Positions 7,911 to 21,120 are shown, numbered from the stretch's first letter. The stretch: 64,000 nt of DNA from Euclidia mi (GCA_944739405.2 OX123187.2:36622394-36686393), one strand, 5' to 3'. Program-made: numbers and translations. Notes: generated by a model from the letters alone, not told the origin.

Positions 7911-10900
7911 GTTCGATAGTCAGAGGATAGTTAGTAACAGAGCCTTGTTCTCTGTAATAACAAAGTACAAAGATATTTTGCGAGAGCTACTTCGAACTAG
8001 TACCTTCGCATGCGTTCTCGCAGAATTATAAAAGAATACCCATTTTAACTTGTGTACTAGTACAAACGACTGCTAGTTAATGTGAACAACTTGCCAAGAA
8101 CTACACTCACCGCCGCCATCTTAACCTGAACAAGCATCTAAAGAGTGAATATTGATATAATTATATTACGCTATACGCTATTTTTTTGTAATACTTCATC
8201 GTAACACCTGTACACTCTTTAGGTTTTATAAGACTACTTTCACCAGTGAACATTAAAACCTGTAAGTGCTTAGAATCTGCACAATGTAATAAAAATAAAC
8301 GCCCGAGGCGTAAACTTGGTCTGAAATATAATAGACAAAAGTATTCTTTTTCCAGTCTTTTACTCGGGCTCTCGATCTATACCTACAATTACAAATTATT
8401 GTTTTAAGTCTGAACTACTACTTGTATTCACAATTGTAAACAGCAAACGAACAATTGTCAAATCTTCTGTGATAAAATAATAAAGTTTCATCAGTTTCAT
8501 TTTACTCTGCTCTCATTTCCGCTCACTGAGCGGACATTTTTATTTTCTCGGTCTTGAAGTCAGGTCATAAGAAAAGCCGCAAAAAATCCAACAAGAAATA
8601 CCTACTATCGAAAACAATGGAAGTTTGTAGCACCATGCCTCGACCCGTCTCGAGCTGCCGGCTCGAGGGAAAGATGTGACAATGTATATTTTATGTTTTA
8701 TTTATCAATAGACCAACGGGTTTGTGGAACCCGGATAGGTCGTAACATCCGACCGAAACCTGTTGAAATATTTACCCGAAAATAATATAAGAAAATAATA
8801 TTTTCGCCAATATTTCGTGGTAGAAAACTGAACTTCCTGAACCGACAAGCTGTTCCCAAAACCTACGAAAGTTGGTCACACAAGTAAGTGAAAGAAATCC
8901 ACTTGTAAGTTTTCAAGTCGAACCTCCAATACAAAGTTAACGGGTTTTTTTTCTCTATATACATGCAATCAGTAAGTCCTTCAACGTGATGGGACATCGG
9001 GTAAATAAAAAGGAAAAGAGTGTAATGGAGTTATCGTCACCGACATTACAGCGGAGTACGTATCTGCGAACTGCGAACTCAGATGGATAACGTGTACAGT
9101 CTTATCGATTTTCCGCTTCATACTCACTGATGTTTCGTGAAACCCGATTCGTTTCATGAACAACATTTTTATTATTTAGAAGAAGTTGCCTTTTGAAAGC
9201 TTTAGGTTATGTTTCAACTCATGGATCGACTTAATACCGCCTGATTCATTTATTACAGTCAGCAAAGTTATTGAAACAGTATTAACCGCTCATAAACCGT
9301 TCACTGGAATAAATACTGGTATTGATTTCGTGCTGCACTAAATTCTAATACATATTACAGCGAAATGGCACAACGGACTTGTACGAAAATATCTGGAACA
9401 CTAGAGTGTATTAGGGCTTTGTTTAATTTGCAATACGCAAACACTGAGGTAAGTCTCCCTTCACAGAGGCTTTGTAAGCTCTCGTTGGAAAGCGGCCTTG
9501 AATTCAATTGGTAATGTTTATTTAAGCTGGGAGTGAGCGGATCGTTTTCATGTGCACTTCTTAAGAAGAGATAAAATATTTACCTACTCAGCTGCTATTC
9601 CTTAGCGTGTTACGAGATAACTTTATCGATACCGAGTGCAGCTGCGGTGTACACACTTGTCTTGCCGCAGTGTGTGTACTTTATATTCTCAAGGCGAAAG
9701 CTCAGTTGTTACATGCAGTGAAGAAATACGAAGAACATATTTACGGCTCGTAATATACTTACTGTTAAATAAATTAAATATTAAATGGAAATGATTGATA
9801 TTCAGGCTTTATCTAACTCTACTACTACGTGTGATCTACTAACAATAAAATCACTAAATATGTCATGATCATATCTTAGTTACGCTCTGCATTTAACAAT
9901 GCTACGCAAAACCCGTCAGTATGTTTTGTAGCGTGGCTAGAAAACACCACAATGTCTCATTTCCTCTGAATTCTCACATCATCCGAGAGATGACAGCAGT
10001 AGAAAATATACATGTACTTTATACTCGCGTCTCTGGCTGTGAAATTATGTATTAAATGTAATGGCAAGATTCTGTGAGAAATGAGCGATACCGACATGGC
10101 AATTAAAACACATTTTAATTGAAAAAGCACAAAAAAATATCATATAAATATTTCTTAGCCATGATTTTATCCAAGCTTATTACCATATTGCGTAGTGTTG
10201 AATAAATTATGTCCTATATAACGCGAGAATTCACGATTTAAAAATTATTATCTCAATATACATAGCAATATTAAATGTCAAAATCTTAATATAATTTACT
10301 AAACTAGTATACAACTGTACATGCTCACCCTATTTCGTATATTTAGAACATGAACGCGCTCTGCAATATAATAACTTCCATTACCATAATACACAGAAAG
10401 TGTATGATGTCACGTTTAGGTAAAGCTAATTTAATATGTCAATTTCCGTACTGAAACATATACTTGTTTACATAGGACTCGACCTACATCGATCTCGTCA
10501 AGTACGCCATGATACCATTGATATACCTGGAGGTATTCCATTCCTATACCAAAATCAATTCCACAATAATCCAATTTCGTGCGTCTGATATTATCAGAAG
10601 AATCAGCAATACTCATAGGACAGCACTGGCATTATATCGACTGCGCTAATATTGACCATTGTTTCAATTTACATGTAAATCAGTAACCTACTTCTCGATA
10701 AAACAAATTAAGCTTATAATTTGTCCTATGGAATAATAATGGTTTGACAATTTTATTTGGTTCCGAGATCTTTTGTTTGTAAGGGCTGCGCCAGAAAATC
10801 AACAAGAAAGACAAAGTAAAGAAATATGCTGGCCTAGATTTTGCGAATATTTTTGTTAAAGATTGGCGATGCGGCCTCGGCGAAAATTATAGCTCGTATC

Positions 10901-11139
10901 AGTTTTGCGTTTCGATCAATAATAAACGTAAAACTAAAGTGCGTATTTCAATTCAATTATTCACAAAGAACAAGAAAAAAGACTAAAATTACATTTCGTT
11001 CATTAAAATAACATTTCAGAAGTTACAAAATTATATCGATTTTTTTAACGGGATACTACTAATATTATACGAAAATTATGCAAATTGATTCTATTTTTAC
11101 CGTCGTAATCGTCAAAATACCTAGTCATATCTTATTGGA
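7911..11139. other. no recognisable gene
   Basis: AT-rich, with no frame longer than about 60 codons and no recognised repeat. The only structured point is a 7-bp-arm hairpin CTCGAGC/GCTCGAG at 8649-8667. Confidence 0.45.
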
Positions 11140-12110
11140 TATTCTCTCGTTTTCCATAAATTCATTTGCACTAATATTGTTTGCCATAATCATCCCTGAT
11201 CATAGTATTTATTTGCACTATTATCATTTATACTAATAACGTTTGCCTTAACAACTCAACAGTGATAACTTTTATTTGCCATAAAATGACTTTCTGTAAC
11301 AACATATATCATAATAATTAGTTTCCATAAGTAACACATCTCATAATCGACTCTTGACATAATCAAAATTTGATATAATTATGAAAATAATACATAATAT
11401 TGTTAGGTCGAAATTAATTATCGTTAACTTAACACCACGACTCAGTGTAATCCGACTCGGATAGGTTAGGTTAGAAGATTCTTCGTGGTTTTTTTTTAAA
11501 CCACCCGTAAGTAGGGGCCCCGCGAAGCGGGGCTCCGTCGAGCTTAGTTAGTAGACGCCATATGAGGTTTAGTTTTAGGTTTAATTGTAAATAAAAAATC
11601 TGGGGTTGGGTTTCGAAACGAGTCGCCCGAATTTGCGGGTATTGGTGGTGTAGGGGGCTTAAGGGAGTTAGTTTTAATCCCCTAAACGTAATTTTGGCTG
11701 CCGGAGTTTCGTCTAAATATTTTTAAACAATTTCCAAAAATTCTTCATTCAAAGATGCAAAACGGAACGTAATTTTAGGTTTTATGTGAAAGTAACTAAA
11801 TAGGTTATGTTAAGTTCTCTCTTGACCCTTAACCCGAAAATAGGAGCCAACCTCAGTTTATGGTGAATAAATGTTATGGAAAATGGCATTATTGAAAATG
11901 AAAATTATAGCAAATACATTTATGGATTTAAATTATTATGACACTTGATCTATTATGCCCAATGGAATTAGTGAAAGTCATTTTATGTCATTTCACGATT
12001 ATGGCAACTGAAGCGTTATTTCTAATGAAATTATGGCAAATACCAGTATGGCATATGAAATTATGGCATTTTAAATTATGGCAAACATTAGTAAACCATC
12101 TTATTGCCGT
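11140..12110. mobile_element. fold-back-like repeat element with GC-rich centre
   Basis: The left side has several copies of TTTGCC(A)TAA next to ACTAAT; the right side has the inverse, AATTATGGCAAAYATTAGT and repeats of ATTATGGCAAAT. The ends are thus inverted arrays of a short subrepeat, a fold-back arrangement. The centre carries hairpins GTGGTTT/AAACCAC (11485-11504) and GCCCCGC-GAA-GCGGGGC (11517-11533). No coding frame. Boundaries are approximate and no target duplication was identified. Confidence 0.5.
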
Positions 12111-12168
12111 GTCGCTTACTGCAATAAGGTTCTCTTTCTATTCTCTTCGGAACCGTGTTAAGGTGTGA

Positions 12169-12368
12169 ATATAAAATTCTTGCGTTACTTACTAACTGAC
12201 AGAAAAGGCACAGCCAAAACTATTAGGTGTAAGAAGTTGACATTGAGCTTGTATGTTCCTTGGGGCCGTAGGACTGCATTAAGAAGGAATTGCCTGAAAT
12301 TTCCACGGGCTCGGGCAGAAATGATTAAATTAAAAATAAATCGGGCGTAGCTGTGGGCATCCTCTAGT
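12169..12368 (+). mobile_element. Helitron-like short repeat, CTCTAGT end
   Basis: About 200 bp, starting TTGCGTTACTTACTAACTGACAG and ending GGGCATCCTCTAGT. A second copy of the same family, diverged but aligned along its length, lies at 59036-59236. CTAGT-type 3' ends fit small non-autonomous Helitrons known in Lepidoptera; the assignment is by resemblance only. Confidence 0.6.
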
Positions 12369-14059
12369 ATATAATATAAATCACAATCAAATTTGTAAAT
12401 AACAACAATGATATTATTATAAATCATTCCAACATAGATGATGACTAAATTACAGTATTGGAGTGCAGTGTGCTAACAAAATTAAAGCCCTTTTCTCTTT
12501 TCAATTTAATAAATTTAGCACTGATAGCAAACATACCGCTCGTTAGAACGAGTTAGGACAATTAACTCTTCTAAATTGTTTTACGACCATATCGTGCTCT
12601 CACGTGTATGAAAACAACTGTTTTAGAACAAAACTTTATGTTCCGTGATACACAAACATAATGGGATTTTTTATGCGCTGTCTGACGGTTAATCGACTGA
12701 AAACTGTTTCAATGGCTTTTTATCAAAATAACCCTTAACCTTCACATTCGCTTAGTATACATTAATTTCGAGATTAAAATATGATTTGTGACCTGTCTGT
12801 TGCGCCTGTAGCAGATTCCGTAGAGCCTGCCTCTGCTTGTTAAACTGATAAATAAAAGTGAGCTACAAAATTAAGTAAACTAGAGGAATAGCGCTTATAC
12901 ACTTTTATTGAAACGGATCTTACTCGCGATATTTAATTTAAGGTATAAATACCTCTGTTTTACCGACGTTTCGACCGTGTTACATCGGTCGTCTAACGTC
13001 TTTCGAAACGTCTTTGGATTTTTTTAAGCGAAATATGATTTAATCCTGGCGCGTCGTTTATTTTTAAATAAACTAAAACATCTGTTACAAAAGTATGGAA
13101 TTGACGCTTTTGTACAGCAAGCACAAACAATAATCACGCTCAGTCGTCTCACGATTCCGCAGTGATCCAATCTTACGTCTTTAAAAAGATTATCAAAGCA
13201 AAAGTTCAATAGGTCCAGGACGGGAATGGCAAACATTCAGCGTTTTGTATCCGCTGACCCAAATTACACCACTTTAAATGCAAATCATCCACACACCGAT
13301 CGTTTACAGCGGTGGCGGTTAATTTCACCGTATTTATCTTTGCTCTGCTTATGGATGGCAACGGCGTTTGAGCCCATTGTGTGTGTTTGCGGCGCATGAT
13401 TGGAAATAAATGCATTCCACTCTTTTGCGGGGCACAGATTAATAAAAGCGCATTACGGCGCTGCAGTCTTTTGTAACTTTATGAGAGCGTCATTACGCAC
13501 AGAGGTGTTGGTACATGTGGCTACGTCATATATTTACCCATACTAATTTTATAAATGCTAAAATGTGTTCGTTAGTTTGTCCTTTTTTTTAAAGAACAAA
13601 GTTTAATGTTTTCGTGGAAAGAAGCGATGTTATATGTATGGTTTTTGCGCGTGAAGATAGTTATGAGGCTGGAGCGCGTCAAAAGTTAACAACCGCTTTA
13701 ACCGACTCTCACGCGGTTGATGCCGCGTTCGATGTCTAGTTGCAGAATATTTAGACGTAGGTGTAATATACCTATGGCCTGGTATTTAGGGATCGTCTGA
13801 AAAGATCCTAACCTATTCTCTTTTATTGCGCTCAATAGCAGATACTTTTTTAGAATTCCTTAGCTCAAACTATAATTCTGATAACGGTTTTCGGTTCTGT
13901 CGATCTGAAAACGCTTGTGTAATCAATTCTCACTTAATACCAAAGAAACAGAGATATATAAGATCCCATCTACAATAGATTTCCTAGAATCTCATTAAAG
14001 GCTCTGTTCCAAACTGAACCTATAATGAGATTCTGCGCAATTTTTAACAGGAGTTATCT
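12369..14059. other. no recognisable gene
   Basis: Contains a CGACGTTTCGACC-type motif and its partial inverse near 12964-13011, and around 13525-13585 a head-like fragment (CCCATACTAATTTTATAAATGC) of the repeat family also represented at 47841-48040. Nothing else recognised. Confidence 0.45.
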
Positions 14060-14295
14060 CATCATCATCATCATCAGCCTTTAACAGTCCACTGCTGGAC
14101 TAGGCCTCTCCTTTGAAAGGAGGAATTGGCCTACAATACCACGCTGGCCAAACGGGTTGGTATAGGATTTGTATCAAGTCTTCCTTCTCTTACAGTGCTG
14201 TTCTCTGCATAATATGCTCCCTCTGTCGGCTCTTTCGACACCCATGGGATGATTTGGGGTGGTGACATTCCGTATTCTTAATCCGTCACCACATG
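14060..14295 (-). repeat. dispersed repeat, family A copy 1
   Basis: The plus strand runs from (CAT)n-CAGCCTTTAACAG to CCGTCACCACATGG. The reverse complement matches 47314-47545 over nearly its full length, including CCAGCAGTGGACTGTTAAAGG and CCCATGGGTGTC. High similarity between copies 33 kb apart shows a moderately recent SINE-like family. No tRNA-like head is seen in this copy. Confidence 0.8.
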
Positions 14296-14639
14296 GACAA
14301 GACGGAGTTATCTAACCCAAGCTTAATTCAGAAATGTTCGTAGCAGAACTTTATCCCTGATCCGTTTCAAAGTCACGCCACTGAAATCAATACTTCAGTT
14401 ACCGGAATCAATCAGTAAGTTATTAACATCTTGAAGGCTAAACAGTTGTTCTTTTATGTAAGTTGTCAAAGTGCAACTATACACGCTAAAATGTATAAGG
14501 CATTGTATGTATTTTAATGTTATAGAACAATACATATATCATGTTATCACCCCTAGCTATTTACTTCATTTTAATAATGACTTCTCTGTGCTATAAATTA
14601 TCACATATTACTTAAATCTTAAATAAATAATTTGTCTAT

Positions 14640-14943
14640 GATGTGACCTTTAATATTTACTAAATATTCTGTGAAAATTTTAAGCGTCCACCTGTTATCG
14701 TTAGTAAAATTGAGCAAAAAAATCGAAAAAAATCACATATTGTATGGGAACCCTTCTTAATATATTTTTTTATATTTTTAATATTTGTTGTTATAGCAAC
14801 GAACATAAATTGTGAAAATTTCAGCTTTCTAGCTACCACGGTTTATGAGATACAGCCTGGTGGCAGACAGACGGACAGACAGACAGCGGAGGCTTAGTTA
14901 ATAGGGTCCCGTTTTTACCTTTTAGGTACGGAACCCTAAAAAA
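14640..14943 (+). repeat. dispersed repeat ending GGTACGGAACCCTAAAAA
   Basis: The 3' part (CACGGTTTATGAGATACAGCC, a GGACAGACAGACAGCGGAGG-like run, TAGGGTCCCGTTTTTACC, GTACGGAACCCTAAAAAA) is a common lepidopteran repeat. A diverged copy is at 46802-47067. The left edge is approximate. Confidence 0.65.
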
Positions 14944-15639
14944 GAGACAGCTACCCGTCTGGTCAGCGTGTTATATTAAGCCAAACCTTCCTAAAGGCTC
15001 ACAATGCCATGAAAAAAGAAAATCAGTCTTGACGAGCCTTACAATATCAGTTCTCCAATAAGATTTTTGGTTAGTAGTTACGAATGTCACTAAATTGCAA
15101 TACACAAAAATCTAATTTGCTTAATTGGAGGCCTTGGAGTTGCTAAATCAAGAGGAGGGTAATTTGAAATCAATAAAAATATTTTCAAAGTACATTGAAT
15201 TTGTATTACCAACGATACTAAAGAGGATTTCTGCTTGTTTTTTAAAGTTGTTATCTAGTGGCCTATGGATATGCGACAGTTCTAAATATTCAAGTATGGA
15301 AACCAAAAATTGACAATCTGGTGATCAAGAATCACTCTACCTCTTCGATATTTGCAAAAGTAGTGATAGTATTAGATAGAACACCGTTCCCACGCAATCT
15401 CGATCAAAAACACCAATTGACGCCGATGGATCCACTGAAATCAATGTGTGGTTTACCCAGCAACCGGAAATAATTGCATACCGTAGGATAATACAATTGG
15501 CCGTTCAGATATGTATTCTGCACTACTTCGTGCTTCCGTAACGATATTATGTTTCACTATAACAATTATTTTCATGTTAAATCTAAATGCCAGGCGCGAA
15601 AATAATCAATTATAACCTCTATTTTTATGAGTGATATTG
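14944..15639. other. no recognisable gene
   Basis: Two overlapping short frames (15125-15473) show no recognisable domain. Nothing supported. Confidence 0.45.
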
Positions 15640-15905
15640 TAGGTAGTAGAGCCTTGCTGATTTCAGCATGAATGGGCCGGCTCGACCGGGGAAGTATTAC
15701 CCTCTCATCTCATCTCAGAAAATCGACGTCAAGTAACAGTACCTAAACTGTTGCGTTTCGTTCGGTGAGTGAGAGTGCCGGAGGCCCTATTCCCTTGCAA
15801 CGCACTTGTGACTCCTGTGGTTTTGTTTGTGTCCATGGGCGACGGTAATTGCTTACCATCAGGCAATCAGTCTGCTCGTTTGCCGCCTATTAACATAAAA
15901 AAATG
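15640..15905 (+). repeat. LINE/SINE 3' segment of a common lepidopteran family
   Basis: Reads GGGCCGGCTCGACCGGGGAAG, then CCCTATTCCCTTGCAACGCAC, GTCCATGGGCGACGG, CATCAGGCAATC and TTTGCCGCCTATTAACATAAAAAAA. The order and A-rich end match a very widespread lepidopteran retroposon family as I remember it; no name is claimed. Confidence 0.6.
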
Positions 15906-15934
15906 TATTTTAATTGCCGCTACCAGCGCATACA

Positions 15935-16251
15935 TTATCATCATCATCAGCCCTATATATAAACTGTCCCACTTCTGGGCACAGGCCTCTTCTCACTGTG
16001 AGAAGAGTTAGGCCATAGTCCACCAAGCTGGCCAAGTGCGGGTTGGAAGACTTCACATGTCTTTCGAGAACATTGAGAAGAACTCTCAGACATGTAGGTT
16101 TCCTCACGATGTATTCCTTCACCGTTTAGCAAGCGATAATTAACAATTTAATACGCACATAACTCCGAAAAGTCATTCGTGCGTGCCGTGGATTCGAACC
16201 CGGACCTTCTGCGTAGCAGTCTGTCGGTCTCTCCACTAGGCTATCCCTGCT
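15935..16251 (-). mobile_element. tRNA-derived SINE, near full length
   Basis: Read on the minus strand it starts GCAGGGATAGCCTAGTGG (box A-like) and has GGGTTCGAATCC (box B) about 45 bases on. A body follows (ACTTTTCGGAGTTATGTGCG, GGTTTCCTC... inverse) and it ends in a GGCTGATGATGATGATAAT tail. The internal pol III promoter boxes mark a tRNA head. Diverged relatives are at 21834-22126 (same strand) and 48831-49205 (same head, different tail). Confidence 0.85.
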
Positions 16252-16824
16252 TCATCATAGCGGTAGTTATTATTGAGTTATTTACATTGACTGTAAATAA
16301 AATAGAAGATTAATAGGTCTAAGGCTAAGCCATATAATATTAATAAGTTTTAGACCCAGATACATTTTTAAGCTTTCAAAGAATGACCCATTTATAAAGA
16401 GAGCTGTGCTTTAAGCCGCAGGGCAAATTCATTCTCCATGACAATGGATATTTAAATGGAGGTTCAACAAAAAAAACAAAATCGCTTGTATTCGGAGGTC
16501 ACAAATGGTCGATTATCCTTTTGAATTGCGCAGAAGGAAAAGAAGGGTGTACATAAAATTGATGATAATGGGATATAATTACAGATCCTGATCAAATAGT
16601 GTGTTTCTTTATTTATTTATATACGAGAGAAAATATTGTACCTATTTGGTTTAATATTTTATAGGCATATCAGAGACTTAATATGTTGCTTTTGTTTTAA
16701 AAAGGTTAACATAAACACTAAAAGTTCAACACATAAGTTTTAGATATATGTAAGTGTTCGCTAAGGAACTATACTAGTGTAGTCGACTTTAAGCTCATAG
16801 AAACTTGAATGACTATATACAATC
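16252..16824. other. no recognisable gene
   Basis: AT-rich; nothing recognised. Confidence 0.4.
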
Positions 16825-17012
16825 CTGTAGTGATTTAAGTGGTAATTTCACCGCTGTAAATGCGTGGAGTGTCAAGAATTCGATTCCCGCTCGGCACAAA
16901 TCATTGCCTGATTCACAAATTGTTGTAGTCTGGATGTTCCTTGTTTTAATTATTTGGAAATGTTACCTTTTTAATTGGTGCATCGCTATACATATGTAAA
17001 TAAATAAATATG
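16825..17012 (+). mobile_element. tRNA-headed SINE fragment
   Basis: Has a degenerate box A (TAGTGATTTAAGTGG) and a clear box B-like AATTCGATTCCC (16877-16888), followed by GCTCGGCACAAATC and an AT-rich end with TAAATAAATAAATATGG. It belongs to a different SINE body from the 15935 family. Confidence 0.55.
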
Positions 17013-18559
17013 GTTTTCACGAAGAGATTAGCTTTTACAAAACGAAGCGCATAGATCTTGGCGTGAAACCATTATTTTAGATACATCAATATTATATTTA
17101 AATATTTTTTGATATCAACTATTTGTATTATTCCTTTCTCTTTAGAAAGAGCCATTCATCCTAAACATCCTAACTGAAGAATATTGAAATAATCGAAGCG
17201 AATATTGAATTGGATTGCATCTGACTCGTCTCGGCGCTTTGGTCTAATAAGCTTAAGTAGATACATTATACCGCTTCAGCTTTTACTCAGTTATGTATAT
17301 TTACTATTTGAAATAACATTCTTCTCCGAGGATATTGCATGTTTCAAATATGTGCAAAAACACTTTAAGCAGTTGTATAAAAATAGTAAATCTCATTAGG
17401 AAATTGTTGCAAATTTTGTAAATAAATCAAAATTCTCTATATCCTACATTTCCAAATTTTCCACAAGCCTCATGTACGAAACCACAGGTTAGTAAGGTAT
17501 TCCCTAAAGTTCAGAGCTGCCAATGTTCACATTTCCCACATTAGCAGAATTGCCAACATGCTCATTACAATACTCAGAAACACACACCTACTGTTGTACT
17601 TATATGGCAGAGTACAATAATTCCGTTGTCAGAGGCAAGGGTCGTAGTGATTCTGCCTAAGAGTTTTTCAGATAAGTGCGCTGAGGTTCCGCGGCTTCAC
17701 ATCCGGCTCTTTATCTCAGCAACATCGTTTGACACACATACGAATATACAGTGTTTATATGTATTTTGCCCTCTTTTTGCTACACTGTCTGTACAAGCGA
17801 CTGAATTTTACACCTCTTTTTGTATTTTCTTTTTTTAAGTAGAGCGTGATTGGTTCATTGTATTTGGGAAGGAATTTGTTCAAAAATAACAGGCTTGTAT
17901 ATTTAACGTTGTAAAGTAAAAATACATATTCAAGAAAATAACTACTTCGACCATTCTCAGAAATATTTAGGTCATTCGCAGCTAATCTATATAAAATAGT
18001 AGCTTTCCAATTTTAACTTTATTGTTAATTTATCATAGAATATTTTTAGCAGATATGTTATATTATAGGAATATATTTACAAAGTAGAAAAATACCGTAC
18101 AATTTCTTGCCACATCTGGACTTCTCATATTCATTTACATTTTAGGCAATGTGTTAATAGTGGAATGTGTTCAACTCAGATGAACTAAAAATAATAGATA
18201 CCTCATCCTTAACAAAGAAATGAAGCCATGTTTGTTTACGTGTGTGCGTTAACGAAATGCTGCAATATCAAATTCATAAATACTTCTAAATCTTCTTCTA
18301 AATATTTTTATTGGATTTCATGCCGAAATACTTTTATTACACAGTCAAAATAAAGTAACAGTATAAAAATAAACTTACGAATAATTTTAATACACTTTAA
18401 TCCAATTGTTTTTTGGCACTCTATGAAATACCCATAGTTTTCAAAACAACATTTTCTTGTTTAAACATTATATTTCCGCTCAATAATTTAATCCTTTCGG
18501 ACTTTACAAGCATACACCCCTTTATGGTCTGCGCATACAACCAATGGACAAAAAGACTC
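17013..18559. other. no recognisable gene
   Basis: AT-rich, with only short chance frames. Confidence 0.4.
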
Positions 18560-18617
18560 AGGGCTCCAAGGCGAGGGCCTTAGAATGCAACTGGGATAGC
18601 GCTGGGATGATGATGAA
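18560..18617 (+). repeat. SINE 3' tail fragment
   Basis: AACTGGGATAGCGCTGGGATGATGATGA matches the end of the SINE at 48831-49205 (ACTGGGATAACGCTAAGAGGATGATGA). Confidence 0.65.
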
Positions 18618-20394
18618 CCAATAGACACAAGGAATGAGCAGACACGAAACAAGAAACTTGTTGATTACACAAAGTGATGCTATTGTGGGGGTCGAACTCA
18701 CTACATTTTACGCAGTGTGGGGCAGCGAGGCCAATGCTTCAGCTATTATGCTATAGATGCAGTCATAACTATAATCAAAAGCAGGCAAAAAAAACACAAG
18801 GATGAAAACTATAGAATTCTATGCATTATGCAAAAATCTGACCTTACCCAGAGAGGTTATTCAAAAATGTACCAAAATGGTTTAAGAAAAGGTTGTTCTA
18901 TCTACGCTTTTAGAACTTGGCTTGTTAGGCCTATTCCGTAGTCCCAGCAGGCATATCATATGTGACCCTCGCTTGAAATATTACGTCTCCGACAGCCAAA
19001 AGTACGCGCGATAAAAAGTCTGTAACTAGTTCGAGTAAGTAGGTTAAATATTTTTATCAGCACATATATTTTAACTTCGATGTATGGTCCTAGTATCTTT
19101 ATTACTTACATAAACTGAGTGAAATAAACATTATTGTAATGGGTACTTAAATAAACGACTTGTCAATTCCATGCTTATGTCGTTTACACATTGTTTCAGG
19201 TTTACTTTTGTTTTAAATATCTTATTGGTGTGGCGATATTATTTTCAACACTGTTGCAAGCGCCACTAATATATATCTATATAACGGTACATTCTAGGTA
19301 TACTGGCAATACGGACCACATACCGGGCTCTGGTTTAAGATTCAACTTTAACAAATGTTGAAATACTATGTACCTAATGGACTAGAAAAAAGGAGAAAAT
19401 ATAATTATTTACTCTCTACTTTCATTCTTATTTTAATATAAATATAGCATACTTACAAAAAAAACTCGTACGTCAAATATATCCGCAACCTATATAAGCT
19501 ATTGATGTCAATCGAAAGACAAACCAAACTAATTCCATATATCATAGATTACATCGCGGACTGACCATAAAAAAGTGGCTCTGCGATCGCAAAAACTATA
19601 TTAATCTACTCGTGATCGGCACAACCTCGAATGGAGGCAAACAAGTCGTAGAAAAGTTATGCACTTTCAAAGATAAAGTGTCTATAAAACCATTTTTCTA
19701 GAGCTCTCCATTTTTATGTTTTATGGACAGGAATATTACCTGTGCGATTCCACGTTTCCACACACAGCATAAAATAATATTAGCCTTTGATGTCAAACTC
19801 AGGTAATAATAATTTGCCAGTCCTTGAAACTGTAGGTATTTGTAATTTTTGCTGTTTGATATAACTGTTGTTCCTAGGGCAATTTTGGTGACAACTTTTT
19901 GATAAAAACTTTGCTGGCATGAAATTTTATCCACACAAATTAAACGTTTTTCTAATACTTACGAACTCAGTGTAGGTATTGCGTTTCAGTATGGTCATGT
20001 GTCTTGCTTGGAGAACAATGATACACTTTTAAATTCAAATATTGAGTGTAGGACGGGTTTATATTTATACTACAAACTTTCATTAAGAAGTGGATTATGA
20101 CTCCGTACGAAATGAAAGTAACTCTTGGGTATAACAGTTTAAAAAGAACCGAAACTTTACAAAGTGTAAATATAATTTCGAGCAAATAGTTTTAAAACAA
20201 AAAGGCCCTAAAAGACGTTTACTTCTAAGAAATTAATTTCCTCAAGCTTTTAAAAATCAACTTTAGAAAACCTGAAAGATTCTCTTATTTTTTTATGAAA
20301 AAGTTGATCTATTTCGTGGCATGATAAGTACTCTTATATTTAAATTGTAGAGCTAATAATAGTAAAGCGACCTACTTAAGTTTTTGTGCCCTAA
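18618..20394. other. no recognisable gene
   Basis: Short frames only (for example 18717-18941 plus and 19698-19934 minus), with no recognised domain and no repeat copy seen elsewhere in the window. Confidence 0.4.
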
Positions 20395-20406
20395 TTTTCT
20401 AGCTAC

Positions 20407-20642
20407 ACATACATACATACATACATACATAGACTCACGCCTGTTTCCCCGAAGGGGTAGGCAGAGGCATAATAAACGCCCACTTTTCGCCAGTGTTTTG
20501 ATCCCACGTAATAGGTGGCGAGCCTATTGCCGCTTATCGGGATATTTTGTTTGCCAGAGCCTCGTCCGTTGATCGACAGGTGCACCACTTGCAGGTGAGG
20601 TTGGCTTGGGACCTTAAGTTCTTGGTGGGAACCCTATGCACC
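20407..20642 (-). mobile_element. LINE-tailed SINE (family B), full length, with 12-bp target duplication
   Basis: Read on the minus strand it starts GGTGCATAGGGTTCCCACC and ends CTGCCTACCCC-TTC-GGGG, AAACAGGCGTGAGTC and a (TATG)n tail. The 12-bp direct repeat TTTTCTAGCTAC flanks it (20395-20406 and 20643-20654). The copy at 28544-28777 has the same 5' end, so about 235 bp is full length. No clear tRNA box A/B is visible. The 3' tail is shared with LINE fragments at 22745 and 50906. Confidence 0.88.
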
Positions 20643-20879
20643 TTTTCTAGCTACGTAATTTATTATTTTGGCTATATTTTAAACAAACCTGTATTTTAGT
20701 AAATTTAATTGCCAATTCTCTTCTATAGCCAGCGGTGCTACATAAGCTACGCAGTTGTTACCGTTTTCAAAATGCTAGATGGTACTATAGAAAATGCGTC
20801 CTTGGTCATAAAACTAATAAGTGTTTCATCTTTTGTTGTATGATTTACTACAACTTCGCCTCCTATTACATTGACACCG

Positions 20880-20965
20880 AAACATAATTGGCGAAAAGTG
20901 GGTGTGAAATATACTTATGCCTACCCCTTCGGGGATAAAAGGTGTGACGTTATGTAATGTTATGT
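20880..20965 (+). repeat. family B SINE 3' fragment
   Basis: Matches the second half of the family B SINE (GGCGAAAAGTGGGTGTGAAAT, then TGCCTACCCCTTCGGGGA), then diverges into a TTATGTAATG-type tail. Confidence 0.65.
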
Positions 20966-21120
20966 TCGTCCGCGGCTTGGCCCGCGTGGGAGTCGGTCAT
21001 TGCATAACGGGAAAAATTACCTTGTGTAATTTCGAGACCCCTAGCTATCTCCACACACAAAAATCGTACCATAACATCGCTCGGTAGCAACGTGAAAGAA
21101 TAACAAACAAACAAACATAG
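20966..21120 (+). repeat. retroposon 3' end with (AAAC)n tail
   Basis: GTCCGCGGCTTGGCCCGCGTGG through ATCGCTCGGTAGCAACGTG to AATAACAAACAAACAAACA. It is GC-richer than its surroundings and ends in a simple AAAC tail, as 3' ends of some LINEs do. The family was not identified. Confidence 0.45.

Noticed and set aside
8649..8667. CTCGAGC/GCTCGAG hairpin as a regulatory site
   Set aside because: Isolated short inverted repeat with no surrounding gene or repeat.
20966..21120. Complete RTE-type LINE
   Set aside because: Only a 3'-end-like segment with an AAAC tail; no coding sense upstream.
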